Shown here: positions 10,112 to 20,530 of the stretch, piece after piece
Numbering within the stretch: the first letter of the stretch is position 1
Layout of the letters: each line of letters opens with the position of its first letter
Source: Shinisaurus crocodilurus
Taxonomy: Eukaryota; Chordata; Lepidosauria; Squamata; Shinisauridae
Direction of reading: 5' to 3'
Assembly: GCA_021292165.1 (NCBI GenBank)
Contig: CM037876.1
Location: forward strand, 37,930,575-37,994,574
Length of the DNA: 64,000 nucleotides
Translations under genes and position numbers: made by a program
The notes under the pieces: generated by a model
Told to the model about the DNA's origin: nothing
Seen by the model: the letters and a program-made list of their open reading frames with translations, nothing else
The model's database searches: none

Positions 10112-10864
10112 CTTATGAGCTACCCCATGACAGAGGATCTTGATGACTGCAGTGACCCATGGGAGCCATTACAAGTTCTGTGATCAGCTCTGGAATTTTG
10201 GCTGAATAAGTTCATCCATTCCTGAATTAGTCCCCTGTGTGCTTACCCATACACAGATAAAGAATCCTTAATTTGAGTGCTGGTCCTTTAGTGTTGGCAT
10301 ATCAGTGTGGCTTCCTTCAGTATGCCATAGACTGCTGGCATACAAATGTTTTATGTACTGGGTCGGGAACACGCATCAAGCATCTTCAAGTAAGGTGTTT
10401 GGCTGTGGATAATCCGGAATGGCACCACTGGAGACTTCTAATGTAAGAAGACTTCTTCTAGCCATGTGTGGAATGCTGGTGGTTCATTCTGATTGTGCTG
10501 GGGAAGGAAGAGGTAAGTCTCCCACGTGTGCTGCCTTCCATGTAAGATTTGTCCCCCAACCAGCCTGTAATTAATTAAGGGCAAATAAGCAACATAGCGC
10601 CGCGGCATGCTATATATTAAGTGAAGGCCCAGTTTGGCCCCAAGTACTTTTCTTGTACTTGTCTTTTGGAAGAACAACAAAACCAGATATCTTTATTGTG
10701 ACATTATGATTTCCCATTTCCCATTCTGATAATTTCCTCTGTCACAAATTCACCAAACCTTCTATATTCTTTTTGGTTCTGCTATAATAATTTCCCACTC
10801 TCCACAGGTTCATATACACATACCCCTTCCAAAATAAATAAATGAAATATTTAATGTGTAGCAA
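10112..10864. other. No gene seen
   Basis: About 750 bp without recognised repeats or coding signal. Confidence 0.45.
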
Positions 10865-11362
10865 ATAGCAGTGATTACTTCTTCACATAAGGATGTAAAA
10901 AGAGCCCTGCCAGACCAAGCCAAAGGCCTCTCTTCTCCAGCATCCTGTTTTGCACAGTGGCTTGGCAGGTGCCTCTGGGAAGCCCACAAGCAGGACATAA
11001 AGAGAATAGACCTCTATAGTCATTGTGACCCCCAGTAACTGGTAATTCAGAGGCATATTGCTTCTGAACCTGAAGGTAGCATTTAGCCATCATAGCAAGG
11101 AGCAACCGATAGCCTTATCCCCCATGAATTCATCTAATCCCCTTTTAAAGCCATCTAAGCTGGTGGCCATCAGCACATCTTGTGGGGCAGCTAATTCCAT
11201 AAGCAACTATGCGCAGTATGAAAAAGTACCTCCTTTTGTCTCTCCTGAATCTCCCACTAATCAACTTCATGGGATGACCACAACACTGTAGTATTATGAG
11301 GGAGAGAGAGAAAAACAAAACAAAAATAATCTCTCTATTCATTTTATCTGCACCATGCATAA
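10865..11362 (-). mobile_element. CR1-type LINE ORF2 C-terminus and 3' UTR
   Basis: Read on the minus strand, an ORF2 end with frameshifts (MHGADKMNREIIF, CCGHPMKL, GRFRRDKRRYFF) is followed by a 3' UTR containing GCATGATGGCTAAATGC-like and GACCTATAG-like decay. It ends near the AGGGCTCTTTTTACATCC that corresponds to the family's TTCTTATG-type terminus. Same lineage as the copies at 49069 and 63363. Confidence 0.75.
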
Positions 11363-11670
11363 TTTAATCGACCACACTCATGTCCCCTCAATTACTCACC
11401 TTCTTTCTAAAACTAATCCTGCCCCCTGCCCCACAAACGTTATAACATTTCCTTATAGGGGAATTTATCCAGCTCCCTGATAATTTTGCTTGCCTTTTTC
11501 ATATAAGTAAGCACATTTAAGTTTGGGACCATTACTCTGAGAAGACTTGACACCTTTGAACTTTGGCAACACTTATTTTGTAAGAATGTACTGAATTAAT
11601 TTTCCTCACCTTTTAAAAAAAATTCTCATATTTATTTATATGTACAGTATATATTTATTTTAATGTATTA

Positions 11671-11808
11671 TGGTGGTGGGGAACATATGGTCTCCAGATG
11701 TTGTTGGACTGCATCTCCCATGAGCCCTAGTCAGCACAGCCAATGGTGAGGGATGATGGGAATTGCAGTGCAACAACATCTGTAGGGCCACATGTTTCCC
11801 CATCCCTG
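11671..11808. mobile_element. Short hAT-type MITE (GATGTTGTTGGACT subfamily)
   Basis: Near-palindromic 138-bp element with inner arms CCAGATGTTGTTGGACTGC and GCAACAACATCTG, ending CCCCATCCCTG. Flanks ATGTATTA (11663-11670) and ATTTATTA (11809-11816) match at 7 of 8, supporting an 8-bp duplication. Confidence 0.75.
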
Positions 11809-11814
11809 ATTTAT

Positions 11815-11973
11815 TACATTCATATCCCACCATTCCTTCAAAGAGATCCAGCGAACTTGCATGGGTCATCCCATGTTATTCTCACAACAACCCTGTAAGG
11901 TCAGGGATGCTAAGAAATTATGACTGGCCCAAGGTCACCCTAAGAACTTTATGGCTGAGTGGGGACTTGGACC
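11815..11973 (-). mobile_element. tRNA-derived SINE fragment, second subfamily
   Basis: TATCCCACC, CTCACAACAACCCTGTAAGG and GACTGGCCCAAGGTCACCC are the complemented body of Sauria-like SINEs, but of a different subfamily from the 1260 copy. The 5' end, at high coordinates, is cut off by the 5S-headed SINE beginning at 11974, so this copy is older. Confidence 0.65.
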
Positions 11974-12110
11974 ATAGATTTCATAGATTTCATAGATCAT
12001 AGAGTTGGAAGGAGCCTACAAGGCTATCGAGTCCAACCCCCTGCTCAATGCAGGAAACTAGAGGAGGGGTCTCCCATCCAAATAATAACCAGGCCTGACC
12101 CTGTTCCATG
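11974..12110 (-). mobile_element. 5S rRNA-headed SINE with CR1 tail, copy 1
   Basis: The complement of this interval carries CCTGGTTATTATTTGGATGG and GGGAGACCCCTCCTC, matching the internal promoter half of vertebrate 5S rRNA. The CR1 3' end follows: GGGGTTGGACTCGATAGCC, TTCCAACTCTATGATC, and an ATGAAATCT tail. The head is truncated relative to the copies at 13647 and 53757. Confidence 0.7.
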
Positions 12111-12172
12111 TTCACCCTAGCAATGTGACTAAGCTTTCAGTGCATCAACTATTTTATAAGACTTTGGAATAG

Positions 12173-12218
12173 AAATAATAATAATAACAACAACAACAAC
12201 AACAACGATGACAACAAC
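12173..12218. repeat. (AAT)n-(AAC)n compound microsatellite
   Basis: AATAATAAT passes into about eight AAC/CAA units with minor interruptions. Confidence 0.9.
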
Positions 12219-12457
12219 ATTTTCCAGATTAAAATTGCAATGTGATGCAGTTTTCAAGCCTTGACGTGCCCCTTTTGTATTTTTCTGATACTCTCCACTT
12301 TTCATATTTAATTAGACTCTGTTAAAAAAAAACTTTAAACAATTATATGGAATCATGTCCACCACCAGCACTTTGAAGCAAAGTACTTGAAAGCAGAGAC
12401 AACGGCTTGTCACATACTTTGTTCTTACGAAGACAGCATTTGCCTTATTTGTTTCAG

Positions 12458-12545
12458 ATTTCCCCAAAGCCTTGAGAGGAAACTTGCCTCTAGCAACTAC
12501 CTGCCTAACTCTTCCACGTCCATCTTCTGGGTGTCACCTGCTAAG
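12458..12545 (+). other. Candidate exon-like segment
   Basis: An 88-bp interval is preceded by a pyrimidine-rich tract ending TTATTTGTTTCAG and followed by AAG|GTGAGG, a strong donor. One frame is open throughout and serine-rich, but matches no protein I recognise. It may be a lncRNA exon or chance. Confidence 0.2.
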
Positions 12546-13272
12546 GTGAGGAGTCTGGAAAAGCCTGGACACTGCGTGTATGGGTGGCCTTTTGTTTACG
12601 CCAGACAAAGACAAAATCCTCTGGATTACCTGAAGATATCGTATAACACACAAAATGGAGTTACTATTATTCTCTTCTAAGACATATTGTGTTTCCCTTG
12701 GGCAGAGAAAAGAACATGCAGCCAATCCTGGGAGGGCAGGTCCTATTAAAGATTTATGCAAGCCTGAATTATTTGGCTTTAAACTTCATCTTTTTCCATT
12801 TTTTAATAAGAGGGATGCTTTCTTTAGGCACTGCAACCTGAAGTAGATGGTATCACCAGTAATCCTTGGCTTAGGCAGAGAGCTTCTAAATGGATTGAAT
12901 TAGGTGCAAGACGGAGCTGTTTGATTTTTCTCCCTTCCATGCCCCCCCCCCACTTTTGTTTGTGCTTTTAAAGATTCATTACAAAACTTCCCACTAACCC
13001 GGCATTGAAGGTGGGGCTTAAAGTTGTATGAACTTCTTTTAGGCCTCTTCTTTCAGGGAACATGATGGTTGTTTTAAAAGTGCTTTCGGGGCCGGAAAGC
13101 GAGGCTATCCAGAGAAATGACGAAGCAGCAGTAGGCTCTATTTACTTAATTTTCTGTGGTCAATCATTATGCCGTTTACTGTACACTTACCTGAAATATT
13201 CATTCGGAACAGGAAAAATCAGAAGAATAATTCAGGAGATTCTATCAGATTTTTTCTTCATTTAAATTTCAG

Positions 13273-13311
13273 GCTTTGTTTTGGATGCATCTCCGGACAT
13301 AAATCAAAGCA
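13273..13311 (+). other. Candidate micro-exon-like segment
   Basis: Thirty-nine bases (13 codons) lie between TTCATTTAAATTTCAG and GTAAGT. Two frames are open, reading LCFGCISGHKSK or FVLDASPDINQS. No start, neighbouring exon or homologue is visible, so this is weak. Confidence 0.15.
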
Positions 13312-13646
13312 GTAAGTTGGCTTTCTGAATGCATTTATGTCTAGCTAAAGGGGCTCTATGAAACTCTCCTTATGCTTCCTTGCAGAACTCAGACACAAAA
13401 CAAGCATTTAACCACTTCAAAGAAAGCGAATCATGTTAGTTCAGTGGTAACTTGGTATGTGTTCCCAAGCTTCCAAGGCCATTCTAATTGGCTTCATAAT
13501 GGCAGCCTCACAAAATACCCCAATAATTTGGATAGATGACATGGATCGATCCATCTGTAAATGCTGTAAATAAAATGGATGCCCAAGAAGCTTTTTGGAA
13601 CTAAGTGCCAGGTTTTGCCCACATGATGGTGCCACTTTTGTGAACT

Positions 13647-13810
13647 GACCCTACCATGCTCAGCTTGTCTGAGCGTGGAAAGCTAAGCAGGGTCAAGCCT
13701 GGTTGTTACTTGGATGGGAGACCCCTCCTCTAGTTTCCTGCATTGAGCAGGGGGTTGGACCCGATAGCCTTGTAGGCTCCTTCCAACTCTATGATCTATG
13801 AAATCTATGT
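13647..13810 (+). mobile_element. 5S rRNA-headed SINE with CR1 tail, copy 2
   Basis: AAGCTAAGCAGGGTC, AAGCCTGGTTGTTACTTGG and ATGGGAGACC correspond to the A-box, intermediate element and C-box region of 5S rRNA. The upstream ACC..CATGCTC..TTGTCTGAGCGTGGA is a diverged 5S start. The sequence then switches to the CR1 3' end (TTGGACCCGATAGCCTTG, CTCCTTCCAACTCTATGATC) and a (ATCTATGAA)-type tail. It is not a functional 5S gene: the 3' third of 5S is missing. Confidence 0.8.
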
Positions 13811-14335
13811 GCGCAGTATAAATGAGGCCCCTAAGAGTGGAAAGAGGCATTACTTTAAATCCATATATAGCAGCTATGTCTTTTTTTATTTTTACACGAG
13901 AGTAGGCATGGAGGGCAGATCTGGATCAGGCCCATAGTGAGGGGAAGGGTTAAAGCCCCATACCTCCCATGCTGGGTTCCCAAATATGGATCAGGGCCCC
14001 TGCTCCTACTTTAGAGTTAAAATGGGGGGGGGGGAGATGTAGCTATTAGATTTAGATTTAAAGTAACATCTGTTTTGGCCATAAGATATCCCTGATGGGG
14101 CAGCACTTTTTTGATATGACACCTAATGATGGGTGAACTGCCCTCAGCTCAGTTAGAAATCTGATGGGACATTTATGATCTTTCTCTAAGAAATCTGAGG
14201 AAAAGCTGAACCGTAGCCCAATAATTTGTTTCCAGCTCATAATGCTGTTGCATGTGTGCTGATGGGTCCATGTGTGGACACCTCCTCATGTTGCTTCCTG
14301 GGCATCATAGTTCCCAGCAATGGCTACTGCAGATA
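13811..14335. other. No gene seen
   Basis: Unassigned sequence with a poly-G run at about 14024. No convincing frame or repeat match. Confidence 0.4.
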
Positions 14336-14392
14336 GCCATTTATTTATTTGTGGGATTTTTTGTTTATCTGATTTGATTTGTACCCCACCTT

Positions 14393-14395
<3 letters not shown>

Positions 14396-14433
<38 letters not shown>
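14396..14433. repeat. (CA)n microsatellite
   Basis: About 19 uninterrupted CA units within the LINE 3' UTR. Confidence 0.95.
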
Positions 14434-14439
<6 letters not shown>

Positions 14440-14492
14440 GCACTCAAGGCAACTTACATACATAATTAAAATTGATTAAAACAATACATGAG

Positions 14493-14948
14493 CAGAGCAA
14501 TCCTATGACCCCTAGACAGCATCTAGAGAACCATAGCATTGTTCAGAGACCAAGCTCTGAGTTAAAAAAAACAGCTCCAACCTCAGAGCTGGGGCTCCGT
14601 GCTCTCAGCACCCACCCCTCACAGCCAGTGTGGAAAGAACCGCGCCAGCTGTGTCTCCGCAATCGTAACAGCAACCTTGGAGAAGGGGTGTAGGGGGCAT
14701 TTTGGGGGGCAGGGAGGGGAGGAGACAGGCACCACCAAGGTACAATGTATCCTGTGGTGGCACCTCAGCCTCCTTCGCTCCTGCTCCCACGTGCCGCAGT
14801 TAGACAGCCAAAATTGGCCATCTAACTGCTTTGCAGAGCAGGATGAGCACGGAGGTGATCTTCACCTCCGTGCTCCTCCCACCCTGCATAGGATGCCTGT
14901 AATCCTCCAAGTTCAGAGGGTTATGGGCAGCCTCATTGGATCGCACCC
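14493..14948. mobile_element. Harbinger-like non-autonomous element, copy 2
   Basis: Same family as 1078-1739: shares GTGGAAAGAACCGCGCCAGC and CCTTGGAGAAGGGGT, and ends GGATCGCACCC followed by TAA. The left end GAGCAATCCTATGACCCC is eroded and its TAA is not visible. GAGCACGGAGGTGA at about 14843 is followed three bases later by its exact complement, a 14-bp-arm hairpin. Confidence 0.6.
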
Positions 14949-15339
14949 TAAAATACAATTTAAAAAATTACAGGGGGGGAAATTAGAAACAGCACCCAAC
15001 CCAACACTTAAAGGCCAAAGGCCTTCGTGAATAAAACGGTCTTTGCTTGCTGGTGGAAGGATAGCAGTGAGGGAGTGAACCTAGCCTCCCTTGGGAGGGA
15101 GTTCCAGCACCCGGAAGCGGCCACTGAAAAGGCCCTCTCTCTCATCACTACCAAATGTGCCTCTGAAGGCGACGGCCTCAAAGAAAAATTGGAAATTGGA
15201 AAATGTGGAAATTCAACCATCTCCCCTCCAAAAACAAATACACCTAACAATAGGAGAGGGCTTTAGATCTGGAGAAGGAGGAACAACAATCATATGAAAC
15301 ATTTGCAAGGGGAAGGAAATTAAAAAGAAGAAGAAGAAG

Positions 15340-16687
15340 CAGTGGCGTAGCGTGGGTTGTCAGCACCCGGGGCAAGGCAAGTAATTTGCGCCCCCTAACC
15401 CGTGGATTTTAGCACTCGAGTCTCTTCCACTAGATTAGTTAAAGAAACCCTTACCCCCTAAGCACATGTATTGTTTGTTATGAAAATACTGATGTAATTA
15501 AAGTAAAATGCATCTAAATACAAGTTTATTTTCAAACACTTTATTGAGTGCGAACATGCATTACACATTCTCCACATTTTCAGCAGGTCTATGAATACAA
15601 ATCTACAAATGTAGTAACCTAGCATGGGCCATGCTATTATATGTCGTCTCACAACCATCGTAAACGACAAAAAATATCAAGAACAAAAACTAAACATCAA
15701 AATGGAACCATACCCTGGAGATGATCCAAGACTGGGCTAGATGGAGCCAACTTACAAAGAGACTTACAATGACCCTACAAATGTAGTCCACCCTTACTAT
15801 TCCCATATTACAGCTAGAACAGGGGATTGAATCATATACTGAGAGAGAGATACAATAGTGGGATTGCAATGTAGGCCAATATTAACAGCCAAATACTGCT
15901 GAGAGCAGGATGTGGGGAGAAGGCTGAAGCTGCTTGGGACAACCTCGCAACCCTAGTTCAGTGTCATTAGCCCCATACTGCAGGTGGGGACTGAGGCAGT
16001 GCAATCCTATCTACGTGTATTCAGGACAGTCTTAACTCCCAAGTAAGTGTGTGTGGTGGATTGCAGCCTTAAGGACAGCCCTGCTCCAGCCACGTGGTGT
16101 TGATGTTCTTGCCCAAGAAACAACAGAGATGGATGGAGTGCCCGAAACCTCATACCAGAATCGACGAGGCGGCCGGTGTGACGCTTGCCTTGCGTGCTTG
16201 CGTACTTTCTCGTTCGCTCTGTTGTTTGCTCAGATCCGTTTGGATGGCTGCATGGGAATCAGTCCGGGAAGGGGGAGAAAGTCCGGCTGGAATCCCTGGA
16301 TGCCTTTCTGGACACCCTCCCTGCTAACCTGGGCTGCTGGCTGGAAGGGGGACAGTGGGAGGCTGCAGTTGCTCTCTGCAACAACAGACCCCCGCCGTCA
16401 GCTTCCTCCTCCTCTTCTTCATCGGTGGTTTAAAGGCGGAGCTGCAGCGGCACGCAGGGCTCCGCACGACAGCCCCCTACTGGACAGCTCAGCCATTACA
16501 GCTCCACCCCCAAACAAAACGAACTCCGCACGATTAAGAACGCGGATTTTCCATGTATAAAGGAGGCTCTCTCCTCTTCAGAAGGTCGTACCCGGAGGGG
16601 CAGAGAGCTGCGAGTGCGAGCGCGCCCCCCCAGATGTTGCGCCCTGGTGCGGCCGGCCCCCCCTGCACCCCCCACACTACGCCTCTG
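15340..16687. mobile_element. hAT element, 1.35 kb, perfect 8-bp target duplication
   Basis: Ends are CAGTGGCGTAGCGTGGG and, complemented, CAGAGGCGTAGTGTGGG, with 15 of 17 matching. AGAAGAAG flanks both sides (15332-15339 and 16688-16695). The right part is C-rich, GC-rich and CpG-bearing; the left part is AT-rich. A 169-codon open frame at 16051-16560 has no transposase-like features, so the element appears non-autonomous. A TATAAAGG at 16556-16563, upstream of a CTCTCCTCTTCAG tract, could be an internal promoter. The duplication lies in an (AAG)n run, which slightly weakens it. Confidence 0.8.
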
Positions 16688-16695
16688 AGAAGAAG

Positions 16696-17249
16696 GCCCA
16701 AATAGAAAAGATGTTCATGGAAATAAAGGATGCTTAGACAAGTGGTTTGGCCATGGAGTTCACAGCAACCCAGAAGAGTTTCACTGAGAGGAACAGGTAA
16801 ACATTAGATAACTTTTTAGTTCAAGAAAGCAGCTGGCTTTGTACTTCACATAGGTTTATGCAACCAAAGAGACTTTCAGTGAGGGTAAGAGGGCAACATT
16901 AAAGAACGTTTGCACATGTGCCTACAAAGCAGCAGGCTTCAGGCCAGGGTGCCTGGTCTGCTAATACTGACTGACTCTACTTGCACGGAGTCTTGCAAGA
17001 CCTCATTTTATGTTCCAAGCTAGAGATGAACTTGTAGGGGAAATGATGCTGGATTCAAAATGCAGCTGAGCATTACGAGCTGGAAATATTTATATGATGA
17101 ATGAGGTTATTGTGAAATGTGATGACATCACTAGTTTAAAAAGTCTGAAAACTTAAAAAAATATATTTAATGTGTTTTCTCATTGGTTTTATTATGTTTC
17201 TTTTGATTAGTAGGTCAAGCTGAGAGCTTTGGCTACTCATAAATTGATA
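16696..17249. other. No gene seen
   Basis: Unassigned, moderately AT-rich DNA before the (GAAT)n tract. Confidence 0.45.
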
Positions 17250-17292
17250 GAATGAATGAATGAATGAATGAATGAATGAATGAATGAATGAA
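17250..17292. repeat. (GAAT)n microsatellite
   Basis: About ten uninterrupted GAAT units. Confidence 0.95.
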
Positions 17293-17412
17293 AATCACTA
17301 TTTACACCATCCACCTGGAGACAACAATTCACAGGAATTATGGCTCCACCCCAGCAGTGCATAAACTCCTGTAGCAGCATCATTAACATGGAAGGCAACG
17401 TTGAGTTCTCTG

Positions 17413-17593
17413 CAGCAGTGGTTGGTGGCTCCAATGTCAGTGGGGTTTCCATTTGACCATTAAAGGCACTATCCATGGAGCTGAACCTATTTTGGGGCTA
17501 AGGTCAGCACCATGGATAGCTCCTTAAAAGTTCAGACTAAAACCCGGAGTGGATACACCACCCCACTGGTATTGGAGCCATCAGCCTCTGCTG
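17413..17593. mobile_element. hAT-type MITE (TGGTGGCTCC family)
   Basis: A 181-bp element with ends CAGCAGTGGTTGGTGGCTCC and, complemented, CAGCAGAGGCTGATGGCTCC. Flanks GTTCTCTG (17405-17412) and GTTCTCTA (17594-17601) match at 7 of 8. A related left end occurs at 42533. Confidence 0.75.
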
Positions 17594-17617
17594 GTTCTCT
17601 AGGTTGTCCCCTGTGGA

Positions 17618-17753
17618 CAGCCTTCCTCAACCTGGTGCCCTTGAGATGTTTTGGACTGCAATTCCCAGGATTCCTGACCACTGACTATGCTGGCTGGGGC
17701 TGATGGGAGTTGAAATCCAAAACAACTGGAGGGCACCAGGTTGGAGGACGCTG
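17618..17753. mobile_element. Short hAT-type MITE (GATGTTTTGGACT family)
   Basis: 136 bp with ends CAGCCTTCCTCAACCTGG and, complemented, CAGCGTCCTCCAACCTGG; inner arms GAGATGTTTTGGACTGC and TGAAATCCAAAACAACTGG. Flanks CCTGTGGA and CCTATAGA match at 6 of 8. Confidence 0.75.
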
Positions 17754-18736
17754 CCTATAGAAGTCTGGCATATGCAAGCAGTGATAATTATTCAGAGGGT
17801 TGCCATTTGCATTGCCAGACCTGTATCTAACCACTCTAGCCATATTATAAGGACGTTTGTCTTCAGCCTTTTTCTCACTACATGCAGGTCAAGTATGGAA
17901 AAGGAACTCTGGCTTTGGCCCTTTGATGGTTCTGCATTCCTTCCTGTTGACTTGCACAAGTCTTTATGCCTCAAGGATTGAGACAATTGTACCCGCCATT
18001 CTTATCCACTTGCTGTGCCACAATAAACAGCAGAGACCTGGGAGAGATGGCACAGCTATACAGCAAACCTTGTTTTTCTGCTGAAAGGTGTCACTAATAT
18101 CTTTGTGTTAACAGTGCTCAGGTTCAAATATTTTCTTTCTCCCACCCCCAATCAATGGGTATCATTTCTACAGGGGGGGGGAACCCACACACCATATATT
18201 TTTCTTTCTCCAAGTTGATGCAAGAGCATATTTGTGTTGCTCTTGTTGCTCAGCAACAGTGATCTCTTCACTAGGTCTGACAGTTGCCTTTTCTTCAGGG
18301 GAGCAGAAAAGCAAGAAAGGAGCATTGATCCTCAACATATTATCAGATCTTGTCACACACACTTTCAGAAGCTGATAGCATCTAATAATGTTGCTCAAGG
18401 CTCACTTTACGCAGCATTGAACTTTTGCAGTTAAACTAGTGGGGGTGGGGTGTTGAATGCATCGCCTTGTGTATGTGGAAGGGGGGATATGTAGCTGTCA
18501 TTTAAACAATTAGAGTGTTTCCCCCTGAAAATGGAACAGATCAGCAGGCAGACCTTTCCTGTGTAAACACAAAATGGTAGTTTCTGTTAGAGATGTACAA
18601 GCATTCAAACAGGGGCGGCACTCAGGGAAAAAACAAGCATCCCTGTTGGAATGCTTGTGAGCAGGGCAAACAGGGCCCAGCTCACTTCAATTGTGTGAGC
18701 ACCAGTGCCACTTACTTACACACAGCCCTTCCTCAA
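17754..18736. other. No gene seen
   Basis: Unassigned. Contains a poly-G run at about 18173. Short open frames on both strands lack family resemblance. Confidence 0.45.
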
Positions 18737-18975
18737 GCCAGTGTGGCGTAGTGGTGAGAGTGCTGGACTGGGACTCGTCGGGAGATCCAGGTTCTAGTCC
18801 CCGGTCGGCCATGAAACTCACTGGGTGACTTTGGGCCAGTCACTGACTCTCAGCCTAACCTACCTCACAGGGCTGTTGTGAGGATAAAATGGAGAGGAGG
18901 AGGATTGTGTAAGCCGCCTTGGGTTCCTTTCAGGAAAAAAGGTGGGGTATAAATATAATAAATAAATAAAATAAA
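18737..18975 (+). mobile_element. Sauria-type SINE, full length
   Basis: Starts GCCAGTGTGGCGTAGTGG and ends AATAAATAAAATAAA. The head carries an extra GTC (GGGACTCGTCGGGAGATC) compared with other copies, between the A-box and B-box regions. Confidence 0.85.
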
Positions 18976-19844
18976 GGCCCAGTAGTTTACCTGGGACATG
19001 GTAAGGAACAGGCCAGGGCAGTAGCCATGAGCATTCCCTGAGCATTGGAACAGTGTCTTCTCCCTGCAGGAATGGGATTACAAGGGGCTTGCAAAAAGCT
19101 CAGCCATTTCCAAGTTAAACATTCTGATGCTCCTGCTTCCCTACTAATTAAAAAGGAATGTTGTTTTTGTTACTATTTCTTTGTTAATATACACAAAAAT
19201 AAAGGGAGCTCTGGCAAAGCACACACTTTCATTGCTGAATAGACCTTCCTTCTGATTAACATCACCTCGCTGTATTACAGGCACATTTTATCAGTGTTAG
19301 AAAAAAAGGTTCCTTCTTTTGACCTTTTGTTGTTCTTTTACATCACTTCCTATCCATTGGCTTTGGTTGGCCCCAATGATGTCATCATGTGGCCAGATAT
19401 GATTGGCTATGTATCATCATGACATCTTTCCATTCCTTTGCATGATCTCCTCTTAGATTACCCACATGATTCATCTAGGAAGAGGCAGTAATTTTAGAAG
19501 GAAACCGTCATAGAAAAAACAACATCAGAGAAGGAAAACAATGGCAACAAACAGGATAAGAAAGGTACATTTTCTCACAACTGAAAGGTTTCTGGGGACA
19601 TATTTTTCTCTCCACCCTCATCTCTACCAGAACTTCTGTGTTTGACCTAAACATTGAAATGAAAGAAGATATGGTACAGTCCCAGATTCTATTGCTAAGA
19701 AATCTTGTGTCCCTGTGCAAAATGAGATCACGTGATAAGTCCAGGGTGCTTTCTGCATCTTCTACCACACCATTGTCCCAAATATAAAAGAGAAACCAAA
19801 GGCTACTAGCCAGGTTCAGCGGCACTCTATGCTTCAAGTACCAG
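18976..19844. other. No gene seen
   Basis: Unassigned; a 134-codon minus-strand open frame at 19508-19912 runs into CR1 and matches nothing recognisable. Confidence 0.4.
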
Positions 19845-19938
19845 CTGCTGGGGAGCAACAGTGGATGGGGACTATGGCCTTCATGTCCTGCTTGTGGGTT
19901 TCCTGGAGACATCTAGGTGGCTACTGTGGGAAATATTT
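19845..19938 (+). mobile_element. CR1 3' UTR, left part
   Basis: GGGGAGCAACAGTGGATGGG, TCATGTCCTGCTTGTGGG and CATCTAGGTGGCTACTGTG follow the CR1 3' UTR order seen at 49440-49520. It stops at the hAT end at 19939 and resumes at 21718. Confidence 0.65.
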
Positions 19939-20530
19939 CAGGGGTGGGCAACTTGTGGCCCTCCAGATGTTTTGGTCTATAACTCCTATAGCTAGCATAG
20001 TCAATGGTGAAGGACCACAGGCAAGGGCAAGCCCTCCTGCCACCTGTGGTGGAACAGCACCTGTGTGCTTCCCCCACACCTTCCCCCGCCACATGCTGGT
20101 CTCCCCCCCCCATGTCTCCCACCCAAACCCCCTGTACGTCACGTCAGCCACTCCCCCCATGCCTCCACCACCATCTCCCCCTCACTGCACCTCCCATCTC
20201 CCACCTACCTCCCCATTGCTGCCGCCGCCACTGCTGTTGTTTTCGCTGCGGCGGCTGCGGCTGCTCTCTGAAGAGCCATGTCAGCCATAAAAAGTGGCCG
20301 GTGCAGCTCGGCAGAGAGACGGCCGAGTCCCAGTGCCTGGCTCTGAGGGGACCTTCCTCAGCACCAGGCATTATGAGAGAGAGTGTCCTTGGAGGCTGCC
20401 CGTGGTACAGGTAATCTCCAGGGAACCCTCTTGCACAAGGCTTGGCTCTAAAGAAGGACCCTTCAGAGCCAGGCATCTGGGCCTGGGCAAGCCATGCTGG
20501 CTACCCTTTGTGGCAGACATGGCTCTTCAG

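Larger units (their letters stand above)
12219..13646. other. Mostly unique DNA, no complete gene
   Basis: No recognised transposon. A poly-C run lies at about 12942. Two splice-bounded exon-like segments at 12458 and 13273 are listed separately. The AT-rich part at 13040-13330 has the texture of conserved non-coding DNA, which is inference only. Confidence 0.4.
14336..15175 (-). mobile_element. L2-type LINE 3' end, split by a Harbinger-like element
   Basis: On the minus strand, 15020-15175 reads RERAFSVAASGCWNSLPREA and an SFHQQAKTVLF-like tail, the ORF2 C-terminus. The 3' UTR runs down to 14336 (GGCAACTTACATACATAA, TTTGTACCCCACCTTTC, TTTATTTATT tail). It is interrupted at 14493-14948 and contains a (CA)n tract at 14396-14433. 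Confidence 0.7.

Noticed and set aside
13647..13810. Possible functional 5S rRNA gene
   Set aside because: The 3' part of 5S is replaced by a CR1 tail and the 5' part is diverged, so it is a SINE.
14599..15030. 143-codon open frame
   Set aside because: It spans a Harbinger-like element and the L2 copy around it, so it cannot be one ancestral gene.
16051..16560. 169-codon open frame in the hAT element
   Set aside because: No BED finger, catalytic or dimerisation-like hAT transposase motifs are visible; it is probably chance in GC-rich sequence.
19508..19912. 134-codon minus-strand frame
   Set aside because: It overlaps a CR1 3' UTR, lacks family resemblance and is not supported by splice sites.
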